Source: CANQBR01 sp964641395
Lineage (GTDB): Bacteria > Bacillota > Negativicutes > Acidaminococcales > Acidaminococcaceae
DNA length: 42,132 nucleotides
NCBI GenBank assembly: GCA_964641395.1
Contig: CAZXKQ010000016.1
Location: 1 to 42,132, forward strand
Direction: 5' to 3'
Shown one piece after another: positions 16,421-24,290 of the stretch (within the stretch, counting starts at the first letter, position 1; every line of letters begins with the position of its first letter). Both the position numbers and the translations under genes were made by a program. The notes beneath the pieces are model-generated. The model saw only the letters and a list, made by a program, of their open reading frames with translations, was not told the origin of the DNA and ran no database searches.

Positions 16421-17332
16421 ATGGGTCTAGAGGCGGTCTTGGCAGGCCTACAGCTGGCCAGGCCTATACTGCGGCAGGAAGTGATGGCCCGCCACACCAG
16501 CTTCAAGGTGGGGGGCCCGGCCGACTATTTGGTCCAGCCCTCCTCGGCAGGGGAGGTGGCTGAGCTGTTGCAGCTGGCGGAGTCCTACCACCTGCCCCTC
16601 ACCATCATGGGCCGGGGCAGCAACCTGCTGGTGCGGGACGGCGGCATCCGGGGCCTGGTGCTGAAGCTGGCAGACGGGCTGCAGGACTGGAGCCTGGACA
16701 GGGAGGCAGGGCTGCTGCGCTGCGGAGCCGGCCTCTCCCTGGCGGCGGCCTCCCACCTAGTGGCGGACCTGGGCTTCTCCGGCCTGGAGTTTGCCTGCGG
16801 CATACCGGGCAGCCTGGGAGGCGCGGTGTACATGAACGCCGGCGCCTTCGGTGGCGAGATCAGCGAAGTAGTGACCCAGGTGGCGGGCCTGGACCGCCAA
16901 GGGGTAGAGCGGGTGCTGAGCAGGGAGGAGCTAGGCTTTTCCTACCGCCGCTCCGCCCTGATGGAGGGGGAGCTGTGCCTCACCCAGGTCAGCCTCCAGC
17001 TGCAGCCGAGGGCGAAGGAGGACATCTGGGCCGCCATGGAGCGGATCAAGGCCCAACGCCAGGCTGTGCAGCCGGTAGGGGAAGCCAGCGCCGGCAGCAC
17101 CTTTAAGCGGCCCCAGGGGGCCTTTGCCGCCGCCCTCATCGACCGGGCCGGGCTGAAGGGGGCCAGCGTGGGAGGGGCCCAGGTGTCCACTAAGCACGCC
17201 GGCTTCATCATCAACAAGGGAGGGGCCACGGCCCAGGACGTGCTGGACCTGATGGCCTTTGTGGAAGAGAAGGTGTGGCAGCTCTTCCAGGTCCGCTTAG
17301 AGCCAGAAGTGAAGATCATCGGCGAAGGCTAG
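16421..17332 (+). CDS. murB: UDP-N-acetylenolpyruvoylglucosamine reductase MurB
   Basis: 303-residue flavoenzyme that reduces UDP-GlcNAc-enolpyruvate to UDP-MurNAc in peptidoglycan synthesis. FAD-binding segments are MGRGSNLLVRDGGIRG and GCGIPGSLGGAVYMNAGAFGG-like (near residue 130); the catalytic Ser lies in SAGSTFKRPQG and the catalytic Glu near the C-terminus in RLEPEVKIIGEG. It is the type IIa form, lacking the tyrosine loop of E. coli MurB. I start at ATG 16421; a TTG at 16415 overlapping the ylbF stop would add two residues. It is probably coupled to ylbF. Confidence 0.93.
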   Translation: MGLEAVLAGLQLARPILRQEVMARHTSFKVGGPADYLVQPSSAGEVAELLQLAESYHLPLTIMGRGSNLLVRDGGIRGLVLKLADGLQDWSLDREAGLLRCGAGLSLAAASHLVADLGFSGLEFACGIPGSLGGAVYMNAGAFGGEISEVVTQVAGLDRQGVERVLSREELGFSYRRSALMEGELCLTQVSLQLQPRAKEDIWAAMERIKAQRQAVQPVGEASAGSTFKRPQGAFAAALIDRAGLKGASVGGAQVSTKHAGFIINKGGATAQDVLDLMAFVEEKVWQLFQVRLEPEVKIIGEG

Positions 17333-17339
17333 GAGGCGG

Positions 17340-17762
17340 ATGATGGCCAAGGCATTGACGGCGGCAGAGCTGCACCAGACGGGGCTGGCCCTCCTGCTCC
17401 AGTGGTTGGAGGCTAACGGCAACCAGATCGAAATGGCCCAGCCGGAGCGGGGCGTCCTGCCCCACATCATCACCAAGAACGGCAGCCTCCTCACCTTCAT
17501 CGTGGCCGACTTCGCCTGCTACCCTGCCAAGGGCCGGGTGGACGAGGCGGCTAGGGCCGCCTTGGCGGCCCAGGCGGAGAAGTTCGGCGCCTTTGCCGCT
17601 ATAGCCGAGGTGGGCCTGGCCAATGCGGCAGGCATAGCCGCCCGGGACAGGGAGCTGCTAGGCAGGGCCGAGGCAGGGGCCTCCTATGTTTTAGACTTTG
17701 CCGGCCTCCAGTACCTCCGTTCAGACCCTGCCCAGCAGGACGGGGACGGCGGCAAGAGTTAG
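17340..17762 (+). CDS. hypothetical protein, 140 aa
   Basis: I do not recognise this family. The reading frame starts at ATG 17340 behind AGGAGGCGG and runs through 140 codons. The sequence is mainly alpha/beta with an Ala-rich helix (EAARAALAAQAEKFGAFA) after a beta strand LTFIVADFACYP, no cysteine cluster and no membrane segment. The C-terminal ten residues are polar and probably disordered. The strand-helix order and the conserved-looking Asp in ADFACYPAKG would fit a small restriction-endonuclease-like or binding fold, but that is a guess. It lies seven bases past murB, in the same transcript. Confidence 0.7.
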   Translation: MMAKALTAAELHQTGLALLLQWLEANGNQIEMAQPERGVLPHIITKNGSLLTFIVADFACYPAKGRVDEAARAALAAQAEKFGAFAAIAEVGLANAAGIAARDRELLGRAEAGASYVLDFAGLQYLRSDPAQQDGDGGKS

Positions 17763-17800
17763 GGTTCCCTGGATAGGGAAAGGGAGAAAGGAGCCAGATC

Positions 17801-18610
17801 ATGGCCTTATTGACGATAGCTAAAGAAAAGTGTCTGCGCTGCGGCCTCTGCGTCAAGGCCTGTCCCTCCTGCATCTTGCAGATGACGGCGGAGGGGCCGG
17901 AGTGCATCAACGAGCATGGCTGCATACTCTGCAGCCACTGTGCCGCTGTCTGCCCTGTAGGGGCCATAGAGCACAGGCTGCTGCCCTTGCAGGAGCTGCA
18001 GCCGGCTCCGGAGCCTCCCTTTACGCCGGAGCAGGCCCTGGCCTTTTTGCAGAGCCGCCGCAGCGTCCGCATCTACCGGCCCCAGCCTCCCAGCGAGGAG
18101 GTGGTGAGGAAGCTGCTAGAGGCCTGCCGCTACGCCCCTACCGCCGGGAACTCCCAGGGCCTGAGCTACATCGTCCTGCGGGACAGGGAAGAGATCAAGG
18201 CGGTCTGCGACCTAGTGGCGGACTACATGGAGGAGGAGGTGGCCCAGGACGGGCCCCGGAAGCGTTATTTCACCTCCGTGCTGGAGGCCTACCGGGGGAG
18301 GGGGCAGGACGTCATCGGCCGCCAGGCTCCCTGCCTCATCATCGCCGTGGCCAAGCGGCTGAATCTGGCAGGGGAGAGCAATGCGGAGCAGTGCTTCGCC
18401 TACGCCATGCTCTACGGGCCCTCCCTGGGCCTGGGCACCTGCTACGGCGGCTTCATCTCCCTGGCCCTGCTCAGCGGCTACCAGCCCCTGCTGGAACGGC
18501 TGCGGCTCTCCCCCAAGCAGAGGGGGGTAGGAGCCCTGCTGGTGGGCTACAGCGCCTGCAAATACCGGCGGCTGCCCCTGCGCCAGCCTGTGAAGGCGGA
18601 GTTTAGGTGA
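17801..18610 (+). CDS. ferredoxin-nitroreductase fusion protein
   Basis: 269-residue protein that joins a two-[4Fe-4S] ferredoxin domain (CLRCGLCVKACP at about residues 11-22 and CILCSHCAAVCP near 46-57) to a nitroreductase domain (about 80-269, with QSRRSVRIYRPQPPS, YAPTAGNSQGL and GLGTCYGGFIS). The architecture suggests transfer of electrons from reduced ferredoxin to an FMN-bound acceptor. Such fusions are common in anaerobes and their natural substrates are unknown. The ATG follows AAAGGAG. No terminator follows its stop before the next promoter at 18631, so some read-through into the downstream leader is likely. Confidence 0.9.
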   Translation: MALLTIAKEKCLRCGLCVKACPSCILQMTAEGPECINEHGCILCSHCAAVCPVGAIEHRLLPLQELQPAPEPPFTPEQALAFLQSRRSVRIYRPQPPSEEVVRKLLEACRYAPTAGNSQGLSYIVLRDREEIKAVCDLVADYMEEEVAQDGPRKRYFTSVLEAYRGRGQDVIGRQAPCLIIAVAKRLNLAGESNAEQCFAYAMLYGPSLGLGTCYGGFISLALLSGYQPLLERLRLSPKQRGVGALLVGYSACKYRRLPLRQPVKAEFR

Positions 18611-18630
18611 GGGTTGGCCGTGGTTTTTCC

Positions 18631-18659
18631 TTGACTTTCCCAAGCAAATCAGCTATACT
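18631..18659 (+). promoter_or_regulatory. strong promoter before the deacetylase operon
   Basis: TTGACT (18631-18636), 17-base spacer, TATACT (18654-18659). Predicted transcription start near 18666, giving a leader of about 240 bases. Confidence 0.75.
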
Positions 18660-18703
18660 AAGAAACATGGAAAGTGTTTCCCTTCTGTTTAAAAGGCAAC
18701 GAG

Positions 18704-18762
18704 GCAGGGCAGAGGAAAGCGAGGCGTGGGAGCCTAGCTGCTATCCTTGGCCCTGCTTTTTT
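18704..18762 (+). terminator. terminator or attenuator in the deacetylase leader
   Basis: GCAGGGC (18704-18710) pairs with GCCCTGC (18750-18756), followed by TTTTTT (18757-18762). The stem continues inward through AGG/CCT, AGC/GCT and AGGC/GCCT with small bulges, making a long interrupted hairpin. Because it lies after the promoter at 18631, it either attenuates that transcript or stops read-through from the upstream operon. Confidence 0.6.
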
Positions 18763-18783
18763 AGGCCCTGAGGGAGGCGCGGA

Positions 18784-18881
18784 GCAGTAATTCTTCCACT
18801 GCGCTACTGTCGGCCTAGGCAGGCCGAGGTATAGCGGCAGGCGGCCCCTCCTGCCTGGGGGAACCGCATCCTGCCCCCTTT
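18784..18881 (+). promoter_or_regulatory. structured 5' leader of the deacetylase mRNA
   Basis: Three further hairpins follow the attenuator: GCAGT/ACTGC (18784-18802), CGGCCT/AGGCCG (18811-18826) and GGGGG/CCCCC (18857-18878). The last is followed by TTT and ends ten bases before the Shine-Dalgarno, where it could act as a second stop or limit ribosome access. No known riboswitch class was recognised. Confidence 0.4.
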
Positions 18882-18907
18882 AGTCCAACTTAAGGAGGTT
18901 GAAAACT

Positions 18908-19792
18908 ATGGCTAAAAAGGAAATCCTAGTAGGTTACGGCGTTGACATCGACGCGGTTGCCGGTTGGTTAGGCTCTTACGGCGGCGAGGATTCTCCCGAC
19001 GACATCTCCCGCGGCCTCTTCGCCGGCGAAGTAGGGGTGCCCCGGCTCTTGAAGCTCTTCAAGAAGAACAACCTTACCTGCACCTTCTTCGCTCCTGGTC
19101 ATTCTATCGAGACCTTCCCCGAGGTTATGAAGATGATCGTAGCTGACGGCCACGAGATCGGCGCCCACGGCTATGCCCACGAGAACCCCATCGCCATGAC
19201 CCCCAAGCAGGAGGAGGACATCCTGGTGCGCAGCATCGAGCTGATCACCCAGCTCACCGGCAAGGGCCCCACCGGCTACGTGGCCCCTTGGTGGGAGTTC
19301 TCCAACGTCACTGACAAACTGTTGAAAAAGTACGGCATCAAGTACGACCACTCCTTGATGCACCACGACTGCATGCCCTACTACGTGCGCATCGGCGACA
19401 GCTGGTCCAAGATCGACTACTCCGCCCCTGCCTCCACCTGGATGAAGCCCTTGATCAGAGGGGAGGAGACGGACCTGGTAGAAATCCCTGCCAACTGGGA
19501 TCTGGACGATATACCGCCCATGATGTTCATCAAGAAGTCCCCCAACAGCTTCGGCTTCCACAGCCCCAGGGACATCTTCGGCATGTGGGAAGATTCCTTT
19601 GACTACGTGTACGAAAACTACGACTGGGCCGTCTTCCCCATGACCATCCATCCCGACGTGTCCGGCCGCATCAAGTGCCTGGGCTGCCACCAGCACCTCA
19701 TCGACCACATCAACCAGTACGAGGGGGTAAGGTGGTGCACCCTGAACGAGATGGCCGATGCCTTCCTGGCCAAGTTCCCCCGCAAGAAATAG
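18908..19792 (+). CDS. HP0310-type polysaccharide deacetylase family protein
   Basis: 294-residue NodB-fold hydrolase closely resembling Helicobacter pylori HP0310 (PgdA). Recognisable blocks are YGVDIDAVAGWLGSYGGED at the N-terminus (catalytic Asp and metal Asp region), FFAPGHSIETFP, the metal His pair in GHEIGAHGYAHENP, YVAPWWEFS and MTIHPDVSGR. No signal peptide is seen, so the enzyme should be cytoplasmic, which fits poorly with action on intact peptidoglycan. Relatives include cyclic-amide hydrolases such as PuuE. The ATG at 18908 follows AAGGAGG at 18892-18898; a TTG at 18899 overlaps that site and is rejected. Early codons are of the highly expressed type. It heads a set with a CxxC protein and a COG0523 GTPase. 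Confidence 0.87.
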   Translation: MAKKEILVGYGVDIDAVAGWLGSYGGEDSPDDISRGLFAGEVGVPRLLKLFKKNNLTCTFFAPGHSIETFPEVMKMIVADGHEIGAHGYAHENPIAMTPKQEEDILVRSIELITQLTGKGPTGYVAPWWEFSNVTDKLLKKYGIKYDHSLMHHDCMPYYVRIGDSWSKIDYSAPASTWMKPLIRGEETDLVEIPANWDLDDIPPMMFIKKSPNSFGFHSPRDIFGMWEDSFDYVYENYDWAVFPMTIHPDVSGRIKCLGCHQHLIDHINQYEGVRWCTLNEMADAFLAKFPRKK

Positions 19793-19816
19793 GCCTAGGG
19801 GGAAGGAGGGGTTTTG

Positions 19817-20182
19817 ATGTGCGTTTTATGCGGTGAGATGATCATGACCGTCCACTGGACGGACCAGCCCCTCCACGACGTAGACTACCGGCGCAAACGC
19901 ACCGTGGTAGTGGGGGAGAGCCAGCGGGAGAGGCTGCGCCTGCGGCTGAAGCGGGTGGCCATCGCCAACAAGCTTTTGGCCTACTACGGCCTCAGCCTGC
20001 GGGATTGGAACGGCAGCCGCTACCTCCTCTCCAGCAGGAACGGCCTCAGCAAGGTGATCTACGACTTAGGCGGGATGTGGAGCGCCGCCGCCAAGCTGGC
20101 CGGGCGCCAGCTTGACCCCTTGGATCCGGCCTTCCTGGCCTCTTTACAGAAGGAGGCAGGCAGTGCTGACAGGGGACAATAG
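19817..20182 (+). CDS. small CxxC protein upstream of COG0523 GTPase
   Basis: 121-residue protein without a family I can name. It begins with CVLCGE, a possible metal-binding pair, followed by MIMTVHWTDQPLHD; the central part is very basic (YRRKRTVVVGESQRERLRLRLKR) and the rest helical, ending in a short polar tail. No membrane segment. The ATG at 19817 sits behind AAGGAGG. The gene overlaps the GTPase gene by 20 bases, so the two are translated together, and it follows the deacetylase by 24 bases. Placement with a metal-chaperone GTPase suggests a metal-related accessory role, but this is inference. Confidence 0.7.
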   Translation: MCVLCGEMIMTVHWTDQPLHDVDYRRKRTVVVGESQRERLRLRLKRVAIANKLLAYYGLSLRDWNGSRYLLSSRNGLSKVIYDLGGMWSAAAKLAGRQLDPLDPAFLASLQKEAGSADRGQ

Positions 20183-21206
20183 GTATCCCATCACAGTAGT
20201 CACCGGCTTCTTAGGCAGCGGCAAGACCACCCTCCTGGCCAACGTGCTGCGCCACCCGGAGTACGCCAACACGGCGGTGATCATCAACGAATACGGCCAG
20301 GCCGGCCTGGACCACCGGCTGATCCGCCGTATCGAAGAAAGGACCCGCCTCCTCAGCGGCGGCTGTATCTGCTGCAATATGCGGGACGACCTGGTACAGG
20401 AGCTGAAGGACATCCTCAATGAGGCGGAGCAGGGCAGCTACCCCCTGGAGCGGGTGGTGATAGAGACCACCGGCCTGGCGGATCCGGCCCCCATCCTCTT
20501 CTCCATCCTGATGGATCCCCTCCTCACCAACCGCTACTACGTGGACGGGGTGCTGTGCTGCCTGGATGCGGCCAACGGCGAACTGCACCTGGCCAACAAC
20601 CCGGAAAGCGTGAAGCAGCTGGCCTGTGCCGATACGGTGATCATCACCAAGTGCGACATCGTGGAGCGGCAGACGGTGGAGGAGATGCGGCAGCGGTTGC
20701 GGCAGCTGAACCCGGCGGCAGTGGTCTATGAAGCCTCCCGGGGGCAGCTGGACCCCTCCCTGGTGCTGGCCAGCGGCCAGCTGCAGATGGAGAGGCGCCT
20801 GGCCAAGTTGCAGCAGCTAGGCACCGGGCCCAGCATCCACAATAGCAGCGTCCGCTCCCTTTCCCTTAAGTTTTACCAGCCCCTAGACTGGACCGCCTTC
20901 GGCATCTGGCTTAGCATGTTGCTCTACGCCCACGGGGAGGAGATGCTGCGGGTGAAGGGCATGGTGGACGTGGGAGACAGCGGCCCCATCGTGATCAACG
21001 GGGTGCAGCACATCATCCACCCGCCCCACCACCTAGAGGACTGGCGGGGGGAGGAGCGGAACTCCCAGATAGTCTTTATTATGAAGGAGTTAGAGCCTCA
21101 ACAGGTGCTGTCCTCCCTGCTAGCCTTCCAGCACCTGATCGGGGCGGAGCCCCACATAGAGGAGATCAATTACAACCCTTACGGGCCTCCGGCTCCTTCT
21201 TCTTAG
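20163..21206 (+). CDS. COG0523 (CobW/P47K) GTPase, putative metallochaperone
   Basis: 347-residue G3E-family GTPase. Walker A is GFLGSGKTT (residues 15-23), the metal-binding GGCICC follows with Cys68, Cys70 and Cys71, Walker B-like VVIETTGLADP, and TKCD is the base-specificity motif. The C-terminal CobW_C domain includes HHLEDWRGEERNSQIVFI. Family members load zinc, cobalt, nickel or iron into client enzymes. I start at GTG 20163, since AAGGAGG lies upstream and the frame to 20112 lacks homology. The client could be the deacetylase two genes upstream, which needs a divalent metal. Confidence 0.88.
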   Translation: MLTGDNRYPITVVTGFLGSGKTTLLANVLRHPEYANTAVIINEYGQAGLDHRLIRRIEERTRLLSGGCICCNMRDDLVQELKDILNEAEQGSYPLERVVIETTGLADPAPILFSILMDPLLTNRYYVDGVLCCLDAANGELHLANNPESVKQLACADTVIITKCDIVERQTVEEMRQRLRQLNPAAVVYEASRGQLDPSLVLASGQLQMERRLAKLQQLGTGPSIHNSSVRSLSLKFYQPLDWTAFGIWLSMLLYAHGEEMLRVKGMVDVGDSGPIVINGVQHIIHPPHHLEDWRGEERNSQIVFIMKELEPQQVLSSLLAFQHLIGAEPHIEEINYNPYGPPAPSS

Positions 21207-21228
21207 AGTACAGCTTCGGCTAGTGGCG

Positions 21229-21254
21229 GCGTCCCTGCCTACAGGCGGGGGCGC
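21229..21254 (+). terminator. possible terminator after the COG0523 gene
   Basis: GCGTCCCTGCCT (21229-21240) can pair along its length with AGGCGGGGGCGC (21243-21254) with G-U pairs; a four-base loop is realistic. Only a weak T-run (CCTTGT) follows. Confidence 0.4.
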
Positions 21255-21301
21255 CGTCCTTGTATGGGCAGGGCGGAGGAAGGGGGTGGCGGGCTGCTCC
21301 A

Positions 21302-21330
21302 TTGACAGCAGGCCGGTAAAATGCTATATT
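21302..21330 (+). promoter_or_regulatory. promoter of folC
   Basis: Consensus TTGACA (21302-21307), 17-base spacer, TATATT (21325-21330). Start near 21337, leaving a leader of about 155 bases that contains a short in-frame-interrupted reading frame (see findings). Confidence 0.7.
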
Positions 21331-21492
21331 ATCCGGCAGGAGCACTACTATGCAGAAGGCCGACAGGTTTACCATGGCAGCGCCCATCCTCCCTGTCAGC
21401 GCCTAGGGGCGGCAGACTGTCCCTAGCGCCTGGGGGGAGCACCCGGTGCTCATCAGCATCGCCAGGGCCGGTTGGAAGGAGGCGGGGCCCCT

Positions 21493-22782
21493 ATGAATTA
21501 TCAAGAAAGCTTGGCCTATTTAGACAGCCTGGGCAAGTTCGGCATCCGCCTAGGCATGGAGCGGATCGAGGCCCTGCTGGAGGAGCTGGGCCGGCCGGAG
21601 CGGGGCCTGAGGCTGGTGCACGTGGCCGGCACTAACGGCAAGGGCTCGGTGGCCAGCATCATCGCCAGCATTTTGAGCGCCGCCGGCCTCAAGACGGGGA
21701 AGTTCACCTCCCCCCACCTAGTAAGGTATAATGAAAGAATAGCCCTGGACGGCCGGGACGTCAGCGACGAGGAGCTGGCCCAGGTCCTGACCAGGGTGCG
21801 GGAGGCGGCAGCGGCGCTGCTGGCCGCAGGCAGGGGGGAGCAGCCCACCCAGTTCGAGGTTTTGACGGCGGCGGCCTTCCTCTACTTCGCCCAGCAAGGG
21901 GTGGACTACGGCGTGATAGAGGTGGGCCTAGGGGGCCTGTGGGACTCTACCAACGTAATCACCCCCCTGGTGAGCGTCATCACCAACATCCAGCACGACC
22001 ACATGGACCGCTGCGGCTCCAGCCTGGCCGCCATAGCCGGGCAGAAGGCCGGCATCATCAAGGAAGGGGTGCCCCTGGTGACGGCGGCAGAGGGGGAGGA
22101 GGCCCTGGAGGTGATCCTGGCCGCCGCCGCCAGCCGCCATGCTCCCTGCTACCTGTACGGCAGGGACTTTTGGGGGGAGGAGGAGGCCAGCTCCATGGCC
22201 GGCCAGCGCTTCACCCTCCACGTAGGCCCTGCCTGGGCCGCCAGCTACCGCCTGACCCTCCCAGGGGAGCACCAGGTGGTGAACGCCTCGGTGGCCCTCA
22301 TGGCCGCCCGGCTGCTGGCCGCCCAGGACCGGCGCATCACAGAGGACGCCCTCCAAGCCGGCACTGCCGCCGCCCGCTGGCCAGGCCGGCTGGAACTGGT
22401 GGCCCGGCACCCAGACGTGATCTTAGACGGGGCCCACAACCTAGAGGGGGCCCAGGCCCTGCGGCGGGCCTTGGACAAGTACTATCCTGCCGCCCAGCGC
22501 TCCTTCGTCCTGGGCATGATGGGGGATAAGGATATGGCCGGCGTCTTGGGCGCCCTCCTCAGACCGGCAGACCGGGTCTATACCGTCAGGGCGGACCAGG
22601 GCAGCCGGGCGGCTGAGGCCCAGGTCTTAGCAGAGCTAGCCGGGGCGGGGGCGGTGGCAGTGGACAGCCTGGAGCAGGCCTACGCCCAGGCCCTGGCGGC
22701 CTGCGGCCCGGAGGGAGTGGTCTGCGTCTGCGGCAGCCTCTACCTAGTGGGCAACTTCAAGAGCCGGGGCTGGCTCCAGTAG
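21493..22782 (+). CDS. folC: bifunctional folylpolyglutamate synthase/dihydrofolate synthase
   Basis: 429-residue Mur-ligase-type enzyme that adds glutamate to dihydropteroate and folates using ATP. The P-loop VAGTNGKGSVASII lies near residue 45, followed by TSPHLVRYNERI, the NIQHDHMD metal-site block and ILDGAHNLEGAQALR in the C-terminal domain. Start: ATG 21493, behind AAGGAGG at 21477-21483. The stop at 22780-22782 is followed by a short gap before the next gene. Methyl and formyl folates support one-carbon metabolism in anaerobes. Confidence 0.93.
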   Translation: MNYQESLAYLDSLGKFGIRLGMERIEALLEELGRPERGLRLVHVAGTNGKGSVASIIASILSAAGLKTGKFTSPHLVRYNERIALDGRDVSDEELAQVLTRVREAAAALLAAGRGEQPTQFEVLTAAAFLYFAQQGVDYGVIEVGLGGLWDSTNVITPLVSVITNIQHDHMDRCGSSLAAIAGQKAGIIKEGVPLVTAAEGEEALEVILAAAASRHAPCYLYGRDFWGEEEASSMAGQRFTLHVGPAWAASYRLTLPGEHQVVNASVALMAARLLAAQDRRITEDALQAGTAAARWPGRLELVARHPDVILDGAHNLEGAQALRRALDKYYPAAQRSFVLGMMGDKDMAGVLGALLRPADRVYTVRADQGSRAAEAQVLAELAGAGAVAVDSLEQAYAQALAACGPEGVVCVCGSLYLVGNFKSRGWLQ

Positions 22783-22839
22783 CGGCGTTTTTCCACTGAG
22801 TTAGATGCTCTAGATACTAAGGAAGGGTGGTGGCAGGTT

Positions 22840-24207
22840 ATGGCGGCTGTGCTGCAGGGCTGGGCCCTCAGGGTGGAGCCCTACGTCTACTTTATGCTGC
22901 TGCTGACGGTGGCAGTGCTGCCTCTGGAGCAGGTGACGGCCGGCCTCTGCCTCCTGGCCACTTTCTGCAGCGCCCTCTTAGTAGCCTGCTGCCTAGGGCG
23001 GCGGCAGGAGCCGGTGCTGCGGCCCTGGGAGCAGGGGGCCTGCTACCTGCTGGCCGCCATCGCCCTGCTGAGCCTGGGCCTCTCCCGCCGGCCCGCCGGC
23101 AGCGCCCTCTTCTTCGTCTACACGGTGGGCCAGTACCTGGCCTTCAGCTACGTCCTGCTGCGCTATGGCTGGCGACGGCCCTCCCGCTTCGGCCTGGCCT
23201 ATGGGGAGGCCGGTGCCTCCCCCCAGGATGAGGCGGCCATGGCGGACCTCATCCCCCTGGTACGCTCCGTCCCCCGGCCCTACCGGGACAGGTTCTTCTC
23301 CCTGCCCCGGCCTCTGCAGCTGCTAGGGGTCTTTTTTGGGTCGTCCTGCCTGGTGAGCCTGCTGGGCCTGGGGCAGAAGAGCGCCGGCGTGGCGGCGGAG
23401 GGGGTGTGGGTGGATCCGGCGGCCTTTCCCGAGCTGGCGGTGCGGGTCTACTCCACCTGGCAGAACCCTAACATCCTGGCCGGCTACCTGGTCTTGGTCA
23501 TCGCCTACAGCCTGGCCTTCTTCTACGCCGCCAAGGGCCGCTCCTGGCTGCGGCTGCTTACGGGCTGCAGCGGCCTTTTGGCCTTCTTCTGCCTTCTCTA
23601 CACCTATTCCCGGGGCAACTACCTGGCCTGTGGGGCGGTGCTGCTCCTCTACTGCGGCTGCTTCAACCGTCGGGCCCTGCTGCCGGTCCTGGTGGTGGTG
23701 GCCGCCTCCCTCCTGCTGGGAGGGGAGGAGCTGTGGCAGCGGCTGGCCTCCCTGGCCGGGAGCCAGGATACCTCCATAGCCCTGCGCCAGGCCTACCTGC
23801 GCTCCACCTGGTGGATCATCCAAGAGCATCCCCTGGGAGTGGGCTGGGCCGGCTTCCAGTATATCTATCCGGACTATAACTATTACCTAGCGGACAAAAG
23901 CGTCATCATGTACCACTGCCACAACCTCTTCCTCAACGTCCTGGCGGAGCTGGGCTGGCTGGGGCTGGGTGTCTTTTTGACGGTGTGGGGCATCTTCATC
24001 TACCAGGCCTACCGGCTGGCCCGCTCCAACCCCCTGCCCTGGCTGCGGGCCCTGGGCCAGGGCTACCTGCTGGCCGCCCTAGGGGTGGCGGTAGGAGGGC
24101 TCACGGACCACGTCTACTTCAACCCCCGCCTAGGCCTCCTCTTCTGGCTGTTGAGCTTCAGCGTGCTGCTGGGCCGCCGGCTGGCGGCCTGCTACCAGCA
24201 GGGCTAG
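22840..24207 (+). CDS. O-antigen ligase-like membrane protein (Wzy_C family)
   Basis: 455-residue multi-span protein of about 10-12 hydrophobic helices. The Wzy_C signature is recognisable: a large loop with RQAYLRSTWWIIQEHPLGVGWAGFQ-like sequence and the conserved HCHNLFLNVLAELGWLGL near residue 365. Family members polymerise or ligate polysaccharides at the outer face of the cytoplasmic membrane. A substrate cannot be inferred; O-antigen is plausible only if the organism has an outer membrane, as Negativicutes do. A long cytoplasmic segment (about residues 120-155) is unusual in its charged Pro/Arg content. The ATG at 22840 follows GGAAGG. No glycosyltransferases flank it. Confidence 0.82.
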   Translation: MAAVLQGWALRVEPYVYFMLLLTVAVLPLEQVTAGLCLLATFCSALLVACCLGRRQEPVLRPWEQGACYLLAAIALLSLGLSRRPAGSALFFVYTVGQYLAFSYVLLRYGWRRPSRFGLAYGEAGASPQDEAAMADLIPLVRSVPRPYRDRFFSLPRPLQLLGVFFGSSCLVSLLGLGQKSAGVAAEGVWVDPAAFPELAVRVYSTWQNPNILAGYLVLVIAYSLAFFYAAKGRSWLRLLTGCSGLLAFFCLLYTYSRGNYLACGAVLLLYCGCFNRRALLPVLVVVAASLLLGGEELWQRLASLAGSQDTSIALRQAYLRSTWWIIQEHPLGVGWAGFQYIYPDYNYYLADKSVIMYHCHNLFLNVLAELGWLGLGVFLTVWGIFIYQAYRLARSNPLPWLRALGQGYLLAALGVAVGGLTDHVYFNPRLGLLFWLLSFSVLLGRRLAACYQQG

Positions 24208-24218
24208 GGAAATTTTGG

Positions 24219-24247
24219 TTTACTTTATTAGGCCGCTAGTGTACAAT
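24219..24247 (+). promoter_or_regulatory. promoter of the DRTGG / sensory hydrogenase genes
   Basis: TTTACT (24219-24224), 17-base spacer, TACAAT (24242-24247), 44 bases before the ATG at 24291. Confidence 0.6.
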
Positions 24248-24290
24248 AATGGGGAACAAGACCGGCTTCTACAGCAGGGGGGAGAGGGCC

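Noticed and set aside
18855..18881. T-box-like string GGGGGAACCGC followed by CCCCCTTT
   Set aside because: It resembles the T-box core GGTGGAACCGCG, but the U that pairs with the tRNA acceptor end is G, and no specifier stem I elements are visible upstream; the following gene is not an amino-acid gene.
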